DNA of 64,000 bases from Muricomes sp049840515 (GTDB lineage: Bacteria > Bacillota > Clostridia > Lachnospirales > Lachnospiraceae): NCBI GenBank assembly GCA_049840515.1, contig JASGKW010000013.1, positions 62,001 to 126,000 on the forward strand, given 5' to 3'. The position numbers were made by a program, and so were the translations under genes. The notes under the pieces are model-generated. The model was not told the origin of the DNA and ran no database searches. It worked only from the letters and a program-made list of their open reading frames with translations. Shown here piece by piece: positions 33,793 through 43,278 of the stretch (positions are counted from its first letter, which is position 1; every line of letters starts with the position of its first letter).

Positions 33793-35466
33793 CTAATTCT
33801 TCTTTGGAACTTCCAATATCGCGCCTCTGTTGCCAGATGTAACCATGGACGCATATCTTGCCAGATATCCAGTTGTGATCTCAGGTTCTCTCGGCTGCCA
33901 TTTTGCTCTTCTTGCCTCCAGCTCTTCCTCTGAAAGATCCACCTCCAGCTTCAATTCCGGTATATTAATTTTAATGATATCTCCCTCTTCCACCAGTGCA
34001 ATGGGACCGCCCACTGCCGCCTCAGGGGATACATGGCCGATAGATGCACCTCTGGATGCCCCGCTGAAACGTCCGTCTGTAATCAGCGCCACAGAATCTC
34101 CAAGACCATAACCTGCAATTGCGGAGGTAGGGTTCAGCATCTCCCGCATACCAGGTCCGCCTTTTGGCCCCTCATAGCGGATGACAATAACATCGCCCGG
34201 GTTAATCTTTCCTGTCTTAATCGCCTCTGTAGCGGCCTCGTCACTCTCGAAAATTCTGGCTGGGCCTTCATGCACCAACATTTCAGCAACCACTGCGGAA
34301 CGCTTTACAACACTGCCGTCAGGGGCAAGATTTCCTTTGAGTACAGCAATACCGCCGGTCTCACTGTATGGATTCTCAATCGGACGAATGACATCCGGGT
34401 CTGTATTAACACAGCCTTCGATATTCTCTCCAACTGTTCTTCCTGTAACCGTCATACACTCTGTGTGCAGCAGCCCTTTTTTATTCAATTCATTCATAAC
34501 CGCATGCACACCGCCGGCCTCATTCAAATCCTCAATGTAAGTGTGTCCTGCCGGAGCCAGATGGCACAGGTTAGGAGTCTTTTCACTGATTGAATTTGCA
34601 AAATCAATTTCAAAATCCATGCCAATCTCATGGGCAATTGCAGGAATATGCAGCATACTGTTTGTGGAGCATCCCAGTGCCATATCTACTGTCAGGGCAT
34701 TTAAAATCGCCTCTTCTGTCATAATGTCTCTCGGACGGATATCTTTTCTGAACAGTTCCATAACCTGCATACCCGCATGTTTTGCGAGCTGTATTCTTGC
34801 AGAATAAACTGCCGGGATGGTGCCGTTTCCTTTTAATCCCATGCCCAGAGCTTCTGTCAGACAGTTCATACTGTTGGCAGTGTACATTCCAGAGCAGGAG
34901 CCGCAGGTAGGACATGCTTTATTTTCAAATTCATACAAATCTTCTTCAGAAATTGTTCCGGCTGCATAAGAACCTACCGCCTCAAACATACTGGAAAGGC
35001 TGGTTTTTCCGCCTTTCACACGTCCGGCAAGCATAGGGCCGCCGCTGACAAAAATAGTGGGTACATTAATTCTGGCCGCCGCCATTAAAAGTCCCGGCAC
35101 ATTCTTATCGCAGTTTGGAATCATAACCATAGCATCAAACTGGTGTGCCATGGCAAGCGCCTCTGTAGAGTCTGCAATCAAATCTCTTGTTACGAGGGAA
35201 TATTTCATTCCGATGTGTCCCATCGCAATTCCGTCACAGACAGCAATTGCAGGAACCATAACCGGAGTTCCTCCCGCCATGGCAACACCCATTTTTACAG
35301 CCTCTGTAATTTTATCCAGATTTATATGTCCAGGTACAATTTCATTGTAGGAGCTGACGATACCTACAAGCGGCCTCTCCAGCTCTTCCTGTGTCATTCC
35401 CAATGCATTAAATAAAGAACGGTGAGGAGCCTGCTGCGCCCCTTTAGTCACTCTATCACTTCTCAT
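33793..35466 (-). CDS. ilvD: Dihydroxy-acid dehydratase
   Basis: A complete 557-residue iron-sulfur dehydratase acting on 2,3-dihydroxy-isovalerate and -3-methylvalerate. Cluster cysteines are in MIPNCDKNVPGLLMAAARIN and ACPTCGSCSGMYTANSMNCL. The C-terminal LITDGRFSGASRGASIGHVS is also diagnostic. AGGAGG is 8 nt before the ATG. The leader, between leuB and ilvD, carries the 53-nt element also found before tepA. It starts the ilvD-ilvB-serC-serA run and follows leuB by 82 bp. Confidence 0.97.
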   Translation of the reverse strand: MRSDRVTKGAQQAPHRSLFNALGMTQEELERPLVGIVSSYNEIVPGHINLDKITEAVKMGVAMAGGTPVMVPAIAVCDGIAMGHIGMKYSLVTRDLIADSTEALAMAHQFDAMVMIPNCDKNVPGLLMAAARINVPTIFVSGGPMLAGRVKGGKTSLSSMFEAVGSYAAGTISEEDLYEFENKACPTCGSCSGMYTANSMNCLTEALGMGLKGNGTIPAVYSARIQLAKHAGMQVMELFRKDIRPRDIMTEEAILNALTVDMALGCSTNSMLHIPAIAHEIGMDFEIDFANSISEKTPNLCHLAPAGHTYIEDLNEAGGVHAVMNELNKKGLLHTECMTVTGRTVGENIEGCVNTDPDVIRPIENPYSETGGIAVLKGNLAPDGSVVKRSAVVAEMLVHEGPARIFESDEAATEAIKTGKINPGDVIVIRYEGPKGGPGMREMLNPTSAIAGYGLGDSVALITDGRFSGASRGASIGHVSPEAAVGGPIALVEEGDIIKINIPELKLEVDLSEEELEARRAKWQPREPEITTGYLARYASMVTSGNRGAILEVPKKN

Positions 35467-35474
35467 ATTAAATA

Positions 35475-35527
35475 CCTCCTGCTTATCCTGCTCATACTTA
35501 TTGAACTGCTAATGTCCAATAATGTAG
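35475..35527 (-). promoter_or_regulatory. 53-nt repeated leader element, ilvD copy
   Basis: Gap-free match to 17104-17156 (42 of 53 identical). A 9-bp stem TTATTGGAC (35514-35522) with GTTCAATAA (35498-35506) encloses a 7-nt loop ATTAGCA. The constant tail ATAAGCAGGAGG ends in the ribosome site. It has no match I can name among known riboswitch or T-box consensus sequences. Confidence 0.55.
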
Positions 35528-35548
35528 CGAGGTTCTTTCTCCCTCTTG

Positions 35549-36638
35549 TTATGCGTGAATGTAAGAACAGATTCTGTCTCCCATCTCGCTTGTTCCGATT
35601 TGTGTATTTCCCTCAGACATAATATCTATTGTCCGGTATCCTTCTTTTAAAACCTGAGACACTGCGCGCTCAATTGCATCCGCTTCCTTATCCAAATCGA
35701 ATGAAAAGCGCAGCATCATTGCCGCAGATAAAATAGTGGCAATCGGATTTGCAATTCCTTTTCCTGCAATATCCGGCGCAGAACCGCCGCTTGGCTCATA
35801 AAGACCAAATTTCGTGTCATTTAGGCTGGCGGAGGCAAGCATTCCAATAGAGCCTGTCACCATGCTGGCCTCATCAGATAAGATGTCTCCAAACATATTT
35901 TCTGTGAGTATCACATCAAACTGTGCCGGGTTCTTTACCAGCTGCATAGCACAGTTGTCCACCAGCATATGCTCCAATGTAACCTCCGGATAGCCGGCAG
36001 CCACCTCCTCCACTACTTTGCGCCAGAGTCTGGAGGAATCCAATACATTGGCCTTATCCACACTTGTTACCTTTTTCCGGCGTTTCATTGCAATGTCAAA
36101 TCCTCTTTTTGCTATGCGCCGGATTTCATCTTCGTTGTATGTAAGCTGGTCATAGGCAGTCATCACACCATCCACTTCCAGAGTCTTGCGCTCTCCAAAG
36201 TAAAGCCCTCCGGTCAGCTCCCGCATAATCATCATGTCAAAACCATGCGCTATGATTTCTTCTTTTAAGGGACATGCATCCTTTAATTCATCATACAGCA
36301 CTGCAGGCCGCAGGTTAGCGAACAGATTCAATTCTTTTCTGATTTTTAACAGCCCTGCCTCCGGTCTTTTTGACGGCTCAAGTTTATACCACGGTGACAC
36401 TTTGGCATCTCCGCCTATAGAGCCCATCAATACCGCATCACTTTCCTTTGCAAGCCGGATTGTCTCATCGGTGAGAGGCTCTCCATTCACATCAATGGAA
36501 GCTCCTCCCATCAAAAGCTGCGTATAACAGCACTCATGCCCAAATAGTTCACTTGCTTTATCCAGAACTTTCATCGCCTCGGACACAATCTCCCGGGCCA
36601 ATCCCATCCCCTTTAATCACTCCAATGTTCAGTTTCAT
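35549..36638 (-). pseudogene. leuB: 3-isopropylmalate dehydrogenase with a one-base insertion near the start
   Basis: The enzyme oxidatively decarboxylates 3-isopropylmalate in leucine synthesis. The intact N-terminus MKLNIGVIKGDGIGP starts at ATG 36638 with GGAGGG upstream. At 36592-36594 the sequence GGCCCGGGAG has one G too many and shifts the frame; without it the text reads GDGIGPEIVSEAM. Downstream everything matches the family: MGSIGGDAKVSPWYKLEPSK, MIMRELTGGLYFGERK, NMFGDILSDEASMVTGSIGM and EPSGGSAPDIAGKGIANPIA. The locus is 1090 nt, 3n+1, for a normal ~362-residue protein. The upstream leuA/leuCD genes are not in the window. The insertion is probably a sequencing error. Confidence 0.9.
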
Positions 36639-36687
36639 GTGAATTACTTCCCTCCAATTAAATATAAGTTAAAAAATACTAAACTTT

Positions 36688-36716
36688 ATCATAACGTATT
36701 TTCAGTCACATTTCAA
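36688..36716 (-). promoter_or_regulatory. Sigma-A promoter of the leuB-ilvD-ilvB-serC-serA operon
   Basis: TTGAAA (36711-36716) and TATGAT (36688-36693) on the minus strand with a 17-bp spacer, about 45 bp before the leuB ATG. Confidence 0.65.
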
Positions 36717-36752
36717 CCCTTTAACTCGTAAAAGTGCAACGCGTCAGAGTTC

Positions 36753-36803
36753 AAAAAAGGTATCCCAGAAGCTATAAACAGCTTGACGGATACCCTCTTT
36801 TTG
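36753..36803 (-). terminator. Terminator of the tgt-yajC unit
   Basis: GGTATCC (36759-36765) pairs with GGATACC (36788-36794), with inner pairing AGCT regions. Six T follow on the minus strand and CTCTTTTT on the plus strand. Confidence 0.75.
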
Positions 36804-36821
36804 CTATCAGCGGATGTCCAT

Positions 36822-37127
36822 TTACTCCGCGTTTGGTTTTTCTATCTGTGCAATTGCAGATTTCTGCATTGGGATTCTGCAATTCTTGTTATTTCCAAAC
36901 TCTACGATTACATCAGTGTCTGTAATGTCAATAATTACTCCGTAAAAACCGCTTGTTGTCAGTGCGGTATCACCAACTTCCATCGTAGAGAGCATTGCCT
37001 GAACCCTCTTCTGCTCTTTCTTCTGTGGGCGCATCAGCAAAAACCACATACCACCGATAATCACAGCATAAATCACAACAATACCGGCTGTTCCGCCAAA
37101 ACCGCCTGCAGCTAATAAACCATTCAT
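36822..37127 (-). CDS. yajC: Preprotein translocase accessory subunit YajC
   Basis: A complete 101-residue single-span membrane protein associated with SecDF. A Gly-rich N-terminus is followed by the helix IVVIYAVIIGGMWFLLMRPQ and the conserved MRPQKKEQKRVQAMLSTMEV and VGDTALTTSGFYGVI. AGGAGG precedes the ATG. It follows tgt, the usual tgt-yajC order in bacteria, and ends at a terminator. Confidence 0.96.
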   Translation of the reverse strand: MNGLLAAGGFGGTAGIVVIYAVIIGGMWFLLMRPQKKEQKRVQAMLSTMEVGDTALTTSGFYGVIIDITDTDVIVEFGNNKNCRIPMQKSAIAQIEKPNAE

Positions 37128-37207
37128 TTTGTTTCCTCCTAAATTCCTACTCTTTAAACAATAAGTTAACTATACACAAAGTTCCATAATTCTTCAAGTG
37201 TTTTTTA

Positions 37208-38335
37208 TTACAATCCTGACATGCCCTCTAGTTTTCTTTTCTTATATGACTTATATTCCCCGTTCTCTATCGCCTCCCGGATTTCTTCCATCATTGTATT
37301 GTAGAAGTAAAGATTATGGAGAACACAGAGTCTCATGCCCAGCATTTCCTTCGCTTTCAGAAGGTGGCGGATGTACGCTCTGCTGTAGCTTCTGCACGCA
37401 GGACACTGACATCCCTCTTCTATGGGGCTCTCATCCAGCTCGTATCTGGCATTAAAAAGATTCAGCTTTCCATGATTCGTATACACATGGCCGTGTCTTC
37501 CATTTCTGGTAGGGTATACACAGTCAAAAAAGTCTACTCCCCGCTCCACAGCCTCAAGAATATTGGCAGGAGTTCCCACTCCCATCAGATAAGTCGGCTT
37601 TTCTGCCGGAAGGTGAGGCACGACTGCATCCAGAATGCGATACATTTCTTCATGGCTCTCCCCGACGGCAAGCCCGCCTATGGCATATCCTTCCATATCC
37701 ATCTCTGAAATCTGTTTTGCATGTTCAATACGGATATCTTCATATATGCCGCCCTGGTTGATTGCAAAAAGCATCTGCTCTTTGTTAATTGTCTCCGGAA
37801 GGCTGTTCAGACGTTCCATCTCTGCTCTGCAGCGCCCAAGCCATCTGGTTGTTCTGTTCACAGAGTCTCTCATATAAACTCTGTCCGCCACACTGGAAGG
37901 ACACTCATCAAAAGCCATGGCAATGGTGGAGGCAAGATTGGACTGAATCTGCATGCTTTCCTCAGGCCCCATAAAAATCTTCCGCCCGTCAACATGAGAG
38001 TGGAAATGTACGCCCTCCTCCTTGATTTTTCTCAAATCAGAGAGGGAAAATACCTGAAAGCCACCTGAATCAGTGAGTATTGGCTTGTCCCAGTTCATAA
38101 ACTTATGAAGCCCGCCCAGTTTTTTTACAACCTCATCCCCCGGACGCACATGAAGATGGTAGGTGTTGGATAACTCCACCTGAGTTTTAATCATTTTCAA
38201 ATCATCTGTAGAAACTGCACCTTTAATAGCCGCAGCGGTCCCCACATTCATAAAAACAGGAGTCTCAATGACTCCATGTACTGTATGAAGACGGCCTCGC
38301 TTTGCAAGACCGTCCTGTTTTAATAATTCATACAT
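37208..38335 (-). CDS. tgt: tRNA-guanine transglycosylase
   Basis: A complete 375-residue enzyme that swaps guanine-34 for a 7-deazaguanine in tRNAs with GUN anticodons, leading to queuosine. The catalytic Asp segments are DSGGFQVFSLSDLRK and GGLAVGESHEEMYR / DFFDCVYPTRNGRHGHV. Zinc ligands are in CQCPACRSYSRAYIRHL and the later HN. No preQ1 synthesis genes are visible. It precedes yajC by 80 bp and follows the L,D-transpeptidase gene by 40 bp. Confidence 0.97.
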   Translation of the reverse strand: MYELLKQDGLAKRGRLHTVHGVIETPVFMNVGTAAAIKGAVSTDDLKMIKTQVELSNTYHLHVRPGDEVVKKLGGLHKFMNWDKPILTDSGGFQVFSLSDLRKIKEEGVHFHSHVDGRKIFMGPEESMQIQSNLASTIAMAFDECPSSVADRVYMRDSVNRTTRWLGRCRAEMERLNSLPETINKEQMLFAINQGGIYEDIRIEHAKQISEMDMEGYAIGGLAVGESHEEMYRILDAVVPHLPAEKPTYLMGVGTPANILEAVERGVDFFDCVYPTRNGRHGHVYTNHGKLNLFNARYELDESPIEEGCQCPACRSYSRAYIRHLLKAKEMLGMRLCVLHNLYFYNTMMEEIREAIENGEYKSYKKRKLEGMSGL

Positions 38336-38375
38336 ACTGCATATTCTCCTAATCCCAGTTCAATTCTCCTGTAAA

Positions 38376-40130
38376 TCAATAATGTACAATTACCGGAGTT
38401 CCTACCGCAAGCATATTAAATAAAGCCTCAGCCTTGTCGTAAGGCATATTAACACAGCCGTGGGAGCCTACATCCGGAATCTGATTTAAGGAGCCCCCAA
38501 ATGCCGACTGCCAGATGGCATCGTGGAATCCAATTCCAGTCCATGTAATGCGCATCCAAAAAGTAACATGAGTCTCATACTCAGGTTTTCCTGTTTCAGG
38601 CTTAATATCCCCCACAAGTATTTTGTCTCTCTGGGTTTCCAGAATATCAAATACACCTTCCGGAGTTATCTTTTCCGGGATAGGCTCTCCTGTAACCACA
38701 TCGGTTTCCAGTGCAACCGCACCATCTACAATATACCACATATGCTGGGCCGACAAATCTACCTCCGCATAGGTGTTGCCCCAGTCCTGTGGTCCGTGCA
38801 CTGCAGCCGTCTGATAATAAGCCGGCTCCTTTGACACCGTTTCTCCAGCTTTAATACTGTTTATCAGTGCTTCAAATTCTTTATCCTCATCAATAGACCA
38901 TCCGTAAGTACCGCCGGAAACTTCCGCCACTTTTCCCGTGGGCGTGGTTATCGTTCTCGTGGTTGCCACGGTATCGTATTTATCACCGAAAGCCGTAAGC
39001 CATGCTTTAACAGCATCCTCATGGAAGGTCACATTCATATTATCATCCACAGAAAGCCATGTGGAAATCAGTGCCTTGTCGACAACCTCCGGCTGTGTCA
39101 TTGTGTATGTAATACTTGCTTTAACATAGTTATTCATTGTATCACATGCCTTTTTTACTTCCTCAGATTTAGAAGTGTATTTTGGCATTGAATAACATTT
39201 TTCTTTCTCCATATTCAGTTCAGATTTAAATTCTGAAATGTACTGATGCACTTTTTTATTCAGTGCATCCATATCCACTGCCGTTCCAATCACTTCCGGT
39301 TCAATCACATACTTTTCACCATCAAATTTAGGAGCCGCGGACTTGGCAGGTATCTGCTCTGCATTCACTGCCTGAAGACTCTGAATCTTGCCGTCCAGCG
39401 CAGACTGGTCATAGGATACCTCCACAGTCACTTTGGAAGATTTTTCAGCAAAAAAAGATACTGGCCACAAAAATCCATTCTGTTTGCCAAGTGCTTTCTT
39501 TATGCTGTCATTTTCTTTATATGCCAGTGAGATGTCACTGCCTTCAATTGTGTCAGATTTGTTATCCTTTTCTAAAACAGTCAGTTTATAACCCTTCACC
39601 TGCCCCTTAAAAAAGGTTTCCACATCAGCAGCCGATTTGCCTGAAAAGTCATGGCCATTTATCTTTGTATTCAGGAGAAAATGATTTGCAAAAAATACGC
39701 TTCCCCCAACGTATACAAGGACAAGAACAGCCACAATACATGCAGGAATAATCCACAACTTTTTCATGCTTTTCCCTCTCCTGCGCCTGGGTTTTTTATT
39801 TTTCATCTTTGGTTCTTCTTCCTCAAAAATATCCTCAATGTCCTCTTCATCTGTCTCATTCTCAGGTGCCTTTTGCGCTTGTGTTTCTTCTATTTTAATC
39901 TCCGGTATAACCTGGGTGCGAGCCTCCGAAATATCGGAACTCTGCTCCTCAGCGTCATCTTCATCAAAGAAGTAAGATTCATCTTCATCGTCAAGAAAGT
40001 AATCTTCGTCGTCTTCAGACAGTTCATCGTCCATGAAGTTCTCATCTGCATCATCAAGATAGTAATCTTCATCTGTTTCTTTATCTTTTGAGTTGAAAAC
40101 ATCCGATTCCTTTATGTTTCTTTCGCTCAT
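38376..40130 (-). CDS. Membrane-anchored L,D-transpeptidase with acidic cytoplasmic tail
   Basis: A 584-residue cell-wall enzyme. Residues 1-115 are extremely acidic and low-complexity (DEDYYLDDADENFMDDELSE). A basic patch KKPRRRRGKSMKKLW leads into one membrane helix (IIPACIVAVLVLVYVGGSVF). Two peptidoglycan-binding type 4 domains follow (NTKINGHDFSGKSAADVETF and the later one). The C-terminal YkuD domain has the catalytic motif VGSHGCVNMPYDKAEALF. Such enzymes make 3-3 crosslinks or attach proteins to peptidoglycan, and may resist some beta-lactams. The long acidic inner tail is unusual and may bind a basic partner. It is divergent from aroC. Confidence 0.9.
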   Translation of the reverse strand: MSERNIKESDVFNSKDKETDEDYYLDDADENFMDDELSEDDEDYFLDDEDESYFFDEDDAEEQSSDISEARTQVIPEIKIEETQAQKAPENETDEEDIEDIFEEEEPKMKNKKPRRRRGKSMKKLWIIPACIVAVLVLVYVGGSVFFANHFLLNTKINGHDFSGKSAADVETFFKGQVKGYKLTVLEKDNKSDTIEGSDISLAYKENDSIKKALGKQNGFLWPVSFFAEKSSKVTVEVSYDQSALDGKIQSLQAVNAEQIPAKSAAPKFDGEKYVIEPEVIGTAVDMDALNKKVHQYISEFKSELNMEKEKCYSMPKYTSKSEEVKKACDTMNNYVKASITYTMTQPEVVDKALISTWLSVDDNMNVTFHEDAVKAWLTAFGDKYDTVATTRTITTPTGKVAEVSGGTYGWSIDEDKEFEALINSIKAGETVSKEPAYYQTAAVHGPQDWGNTYAEVDLSAQHMWYIVDGAVALETDVVTGEPIPEKITPEGVFDILETQRDKILVGDIKPETGKPEYETHVTFWMRITWTGIGFHDAIWQSAFGGSLNQIPDVGSHGCVNMPYDKAEALFNMLAVGTPVIVHY

Positions 40131-40170
40131 TTAGTATTGTTCCCTCTTCTCTTTTCAATATCTAGCCCCT

Positions 40171-40199
40171 ATTATAGTATGAAATATTTAAAATGTACA
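40171..40199 (-). promoter_or_regulatory. Promoter of the L,D-transpeptidase gene
   Basis: TGTACA (40194-40199) and consensus TATAAT (40171-40176) on the minus strand with a 17-bp spacer. Confidence 0.6.
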
Positions 40200-40232
40200 G
40201 CAAAAATCTAACAATTTAAGGAAATTTAAAGA

Positions 40233-40261
40233 TTGCACGTTTATATAACTTCTTATATAAT
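40233..40261 (+). promoter_or_regulatory. Promoter of the aroC-pot operon
   Basis: TTGCAC (40233-40238) and TATAAT (40256-40261) with a 17-bp spacer, 32 bp before the aroC ATG, back to back with the promoter at 40171-40199. Confidence 0.7.
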
Positions 40262-40293
40262 AAGTCTATGTGTAAAAAGAAAGGAGTATTTCT

Positions 40294-41400
40294 ATGAGCG
40301 GTTCAACATTTGGTAAATTATTTCGCGTAACAACCTGGGGAGAGTCTCACGGCCCGGCTATAGGTGCTGTGGTTGACGGCTGTCCTGCAGGTCTGCCCCT
40401 CTGCAAGGAGGATATACAAAAATTTTTAAACAGGAGAAAACCTGGTCAGAGTCAATATACAACAAAAAGGAAAGAGCCTGATCTTGTTGAAATTTTATCC
40501 GGCGTATTTGAAGGAAAAACTACAGGTGCTCCAATCTCTCTTATCGTCCGCAACTATGATCAGAGATCCAAAGATTATGGCAATCTGGCAACCACTTACC
40601 GTCCCGGACATGCTGACTATACCTTTGCAGGGAAGTACGGCATCCGCGATTACCGGGGAGGCGGCCGTTCTTCCGGCCGGGAGACTATTGCGCGGGTAGC
40701 TGCGGGAGCTATTGCTTCCTTATTATTAAAAGAAATGGGAATTGAATTAACTGCCTACACAAAGTCAGTCGGTCCGGTTGTGATTTCTCCCAAAGACTAT
40801 CATTTTTCAGAGATTACAGAGAACAGCCTGGCCATGCCGAACAATGAGGCGGCGGAAAAAGCAGCAGCTTATCTGGATACTCTGATTAAAGATTTGAATT
40901 CCTGCGGCGGAACCATAGAGTGTATAGTAACAGGACTTCCCGTTGGACTGGGAGAACCTGTATTTGATAAACTGGACGCCAGCCTGGCAAAAGCTGTCAT
41001 GTCTGTCGGAGCTGTAAAAGCTGTAGAAATCGGGGATGGAACAAAAGTTATCGCTTCCACCGGTATCCAGAATAATGACCCCTTCTGTATTGCGGACGGC
41101 AAAGTCACCAAAAAGACAAACCACTCCGGGGGTACTCTGGGCGGAATGAGCGACGGGGCTCCGCTTTTGGTCCGAGCTTCTGTCAAACCCACCGCTTCTA
41201 TCGCTCAGGTTCAGAACACCGTAACAGAGTCCGGCGAAGAGGTAGAACTTTCCATCCACGGGCGCCATGACCCCATCATCGTGCCACGGGCAGTGGTTGT
41301 TGTAGAATCTATGACCGCTCTCACGCTGGCAGACCTCCTTCTGGAAAACATGACCAGCAGGCTGGACAAAATAAAAGATTTTTACAATGGAGGAAACTAA
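40294..41400 (+). CDS. aroC: Chorismate synthase
   Basis: A complete 368-residue enzyme for the last shikimate-pathway step, EPSP to chorismate, needing reduced FMN. The family signatures GESHGPAIGAVVDGCPAGLP, RPGHADYTFAGKYGIRDYRG and GGRSSGRETIARVAAGAIA are clear, as is the C-terminal GRHDPIIVPRAVVVVESMTA. AAAGGAG precedes the ATG. The stop overlaps the potA start (TAATG). Aromatic amino acid synthesis and polyamine uptake are therefore translationally coupled, which is an unexpected functional pairing. Confidence 0.97.
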   Translation: MSGSTFGKLFRVTTWGESHGPAIGAVVDGCPAGLPLCKEDIQKFLNRRKPGQSQYTTKRKEPDLVEILSGVFEGKTTGAPISLIVRNYDQRSKDYGNLATTYRPGHADYTFAGKYGIRDYRGGGRSSGRETIARVAAGAIASLLLKEMGIELTAYTKSVGPVVISPKDYHFSEITENSLAMPNNEAAEKAAAYLDTLIKDLNSCGGTIECIVTGLPVGLGEPVFDKLDASLAKAVMSVGAVKAVEIGDGTKVIASTGIQNNDPFCIADGKVTKKTNHSGGTLGGMSDGAPLLVRASVKPTASIAQVQNTVTESGEEVELSIHGRHDPIIVPRAVVVVESMTALTLADLLLENMTSRLDKIKDFYNGGN

Positions 41401-42473
41401 TGTCCAATAAGCTAATTGATATTGTAAACATAACAAAGTCCTTTGATGAAAATGTGGTTTTGGATCAATTGAATCTTTATATCCGTGAAAATGAATTTCT
41501 TACCCTTCTCGGCCCAAGCGGCTGCGGTAAGACAACTCTGCTCCGGATTCTCGGCGGCTTTGAGCTGCCGGATTCCGGAGATATTATTTTTGACGGCAAA
41601 AATATTAACAATCTGCCCCCTAACCGCCGGCAGTTAAACACAGTATTTCAGAAATACGCGCTTTTTTCCCATATGTCCATTGCAGATAACATTGCATTTG
41701 GCCTGAAAATCAAGGGAAAAACAAAGGGTTATATTCAAGATAAAATTCGCTACGCCCTGAAACTTGTAAATCTGGAAGGTTACGAGAACCGTACTCCGGA
41801 TTCTTTGAGCGGCGGTCAGCAGCAGCGTATTGCCATCGCCCGCGCTATTGTCAATGAGCCAAAGGTTCTCCTCCTGGATGAACCTCTCGGCGCCCTTGAT
41901 TTAAAACTGCGCCAGGACATGCAGTATGAGCTGATACGGCTGAAAAACGAGCTTGGTATCACTTTTGTCTATGTTACCCATGACCAGGAGGAAGCTCTCA
42001 CCATGTCAGATACCATTGTAGTTATGAATCAGGGGTATATCCAGCAGATTGGAACCCCGGAGGACATCTATAATGAACCGCAGAATGCCTTTGTTGCCGA
42101 TTTTATCGGTGACAGCAATATTCTTCCCGCAACTATGGTGGAAGATAAAGTTGTAAAAATGCTGGGTGGCGTGTGGCAGTGTGTTGATGTGGGCTTTGGA
42201 AAAAACAAGCCTGTGGACGCTGTTATCCGCCCTGAAGATATTGATTTGGTAAAGCCGGAGGAAGGAATCATTGAGGGTGTGGTTACTCACCTGATTTTCA
42301 AAGGGGTGCACTATGAGATGGAAGTTCTGGCAAATAATTATGAACTGCTTGTACACAGCACAGATATGTTTCCTGTAGGAACTGAAGTTGGTATTAAAGT
42401 AGATCCATTTGACATTCAAATTATGCAAAAGCCGGAATCAGAGGACGAGGAGGCCGCCGGAGTTGAAGAGTAG
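41400..42473 (+). CDS. potA: Spermidine/putrescine ABC transporter ATPase PotA
   Basis: A 357-residue ATP-binding subunit. It has Walker A GPSGCGKTTLLRILGGFELP, the Q-loop VFQKYALFSHM, signature LSGGQQQRIAIARAI, Walker B VLLLDEPLGALDLKLRQ and the switch histidine TFVYVTHDQEEAL. A C-terminal TOBE regulatory domain spans about residues 240-345. It energises uptake through the PotB and PotC membrane subunits encoded next. The start overlaps aroC by one base and the end overlaps potB by 11 bp. Confidence 0.95.
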   Translation: MSNKLIDIVNITKSFDENVVLDQLNLYIRENEFLTLLGPSGCGKTTLLRILGGFELPDSGDIIFDGKNINNLPPNRRQLNTVFQKYALFSHMSIADNIAFGLKIKGKTKGYIQDKIRYALKLVNLEGYENRTPDSLSGGQQQRIAIARAIVNEPKVLLLDEPLGALDLKLRQDMQYELIRLKNELGITFVYVTHDQEEALTMSDTIVVMNQGYIQQIGTPEDIYNEPQNAFVADFIGDSNILPATMVEDKVVKMLGGVWQCVDVGFGKNKPVDAVIRPEDIDLVKPEEGIIEGVVTHLIFKGVHYEMEVLANNYELLVHSTDMFPVGTEVGIKVDPFDIQIMQKPESEDEEAAGVEE

Positions 42474-43278
42474 AAAATTATTGACCGGTCCATACATGTT
42501 TTGGGCAGTGTCCTTTATTATCATTCCTCTTCTCATGATTGTCTACTATGGACTGACAAACAGAGAAGGAAATTTCACATTTCACAATCTTGCACAGATT
42601 ACAACGCCTGAAAATTTAAAAGCTCTGGGGCTTGCTCTTCTGCTTTCTTTTATCAGCACGTTAATCTGTGTTATTCTTGCATACCCTCTGGCTATGATTC
42701 TCTCGGAAAAGAATGTAAACCAGAGCAGTTTTATTGTGCTGATTTTTATTCTTCCTATGTGGATGAACTCCCTTCTGCGCACCCTGGCATGGCAGAACCT
42801 TCTTGAGAAAAATGGGATTATCAACCTTGTTCTGGGATTTTTCCACCTCCCCGCGCAGACCTTGATAAACACACCCTATGCCATTGTCCTTGGTATGGTA
42901 TATAACTTTCTTCCTTTCATGGTACTGCCTATTTATAATGTGCTTTCTAAGATTGACAAGGATGTCATTTCTGCCGCCCGGGATTTGGGTGCAAGCAGTA
43001 CACAAACTTTCCTGAGGATTATTATGCCTCTGAGTATCCCCGGAGTTATCAGTGGAATCACTATGGTATTTGTACCTTCACTGACCACCTTCGTAATCTC
43101 TGATTTACTTGGCGGAAGCAAGATACTTTTGATTGGAAATGTCATCGAACAGGAATTCAAACAGGGAAGCAACTGGAATGTAGGCTCCGGTCTTTCTCTT
43201 GTTTTGATGATATTTATTATTGCAAGTATGGCATTAATTGCCAAATACGATAAAAATGGGGAGGGAACTGCATTTTGA
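42463..43278 (+). CDS. potB: Spermidine/putrescine ABC transporter permease PotB
   Basis: A 271-residue permease with six hydrophobic helices. Visible are GPYMFWAVSFIIIPLLMIVY, LPMWMNSLLRTLAWQNLLEK and the ATPase-coupling EAA-like loop ISAARDLGASSTQTFLRIIM-PLSIPG. I place the start at TTG 42463, because GAGGAGG is 9 nt upstream and homologues begin around this point; the more upstream ATG lies deep within potA without a ribosome site. The stop overlaps the potCD TTG start (TTGA). Confidence 0.88.
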   Translation: MKSRKLLTGPYMFWAVSFIIIPLLMIVYYGLTNREGNFTFHNLAQITTPENLKALGLALLLSFISTLICVILAYPLAMILSEKNVNQSSFIVLIFILPMWMNSLLRTLAWQNLLEKNGIINLVLGFFHLPAQTLINTPYAIVLGMVYNFLPFMVLPIYNVLSKIDKDVISAARDLGASSTQTFLRIIMPLSIPGVISGITMVFVPSLTTFVISDLLGGSKILLIGNVIEQEFKQGSNWNVGSGLSLVLMIFIIASMALIAKYDKNGEGTAF

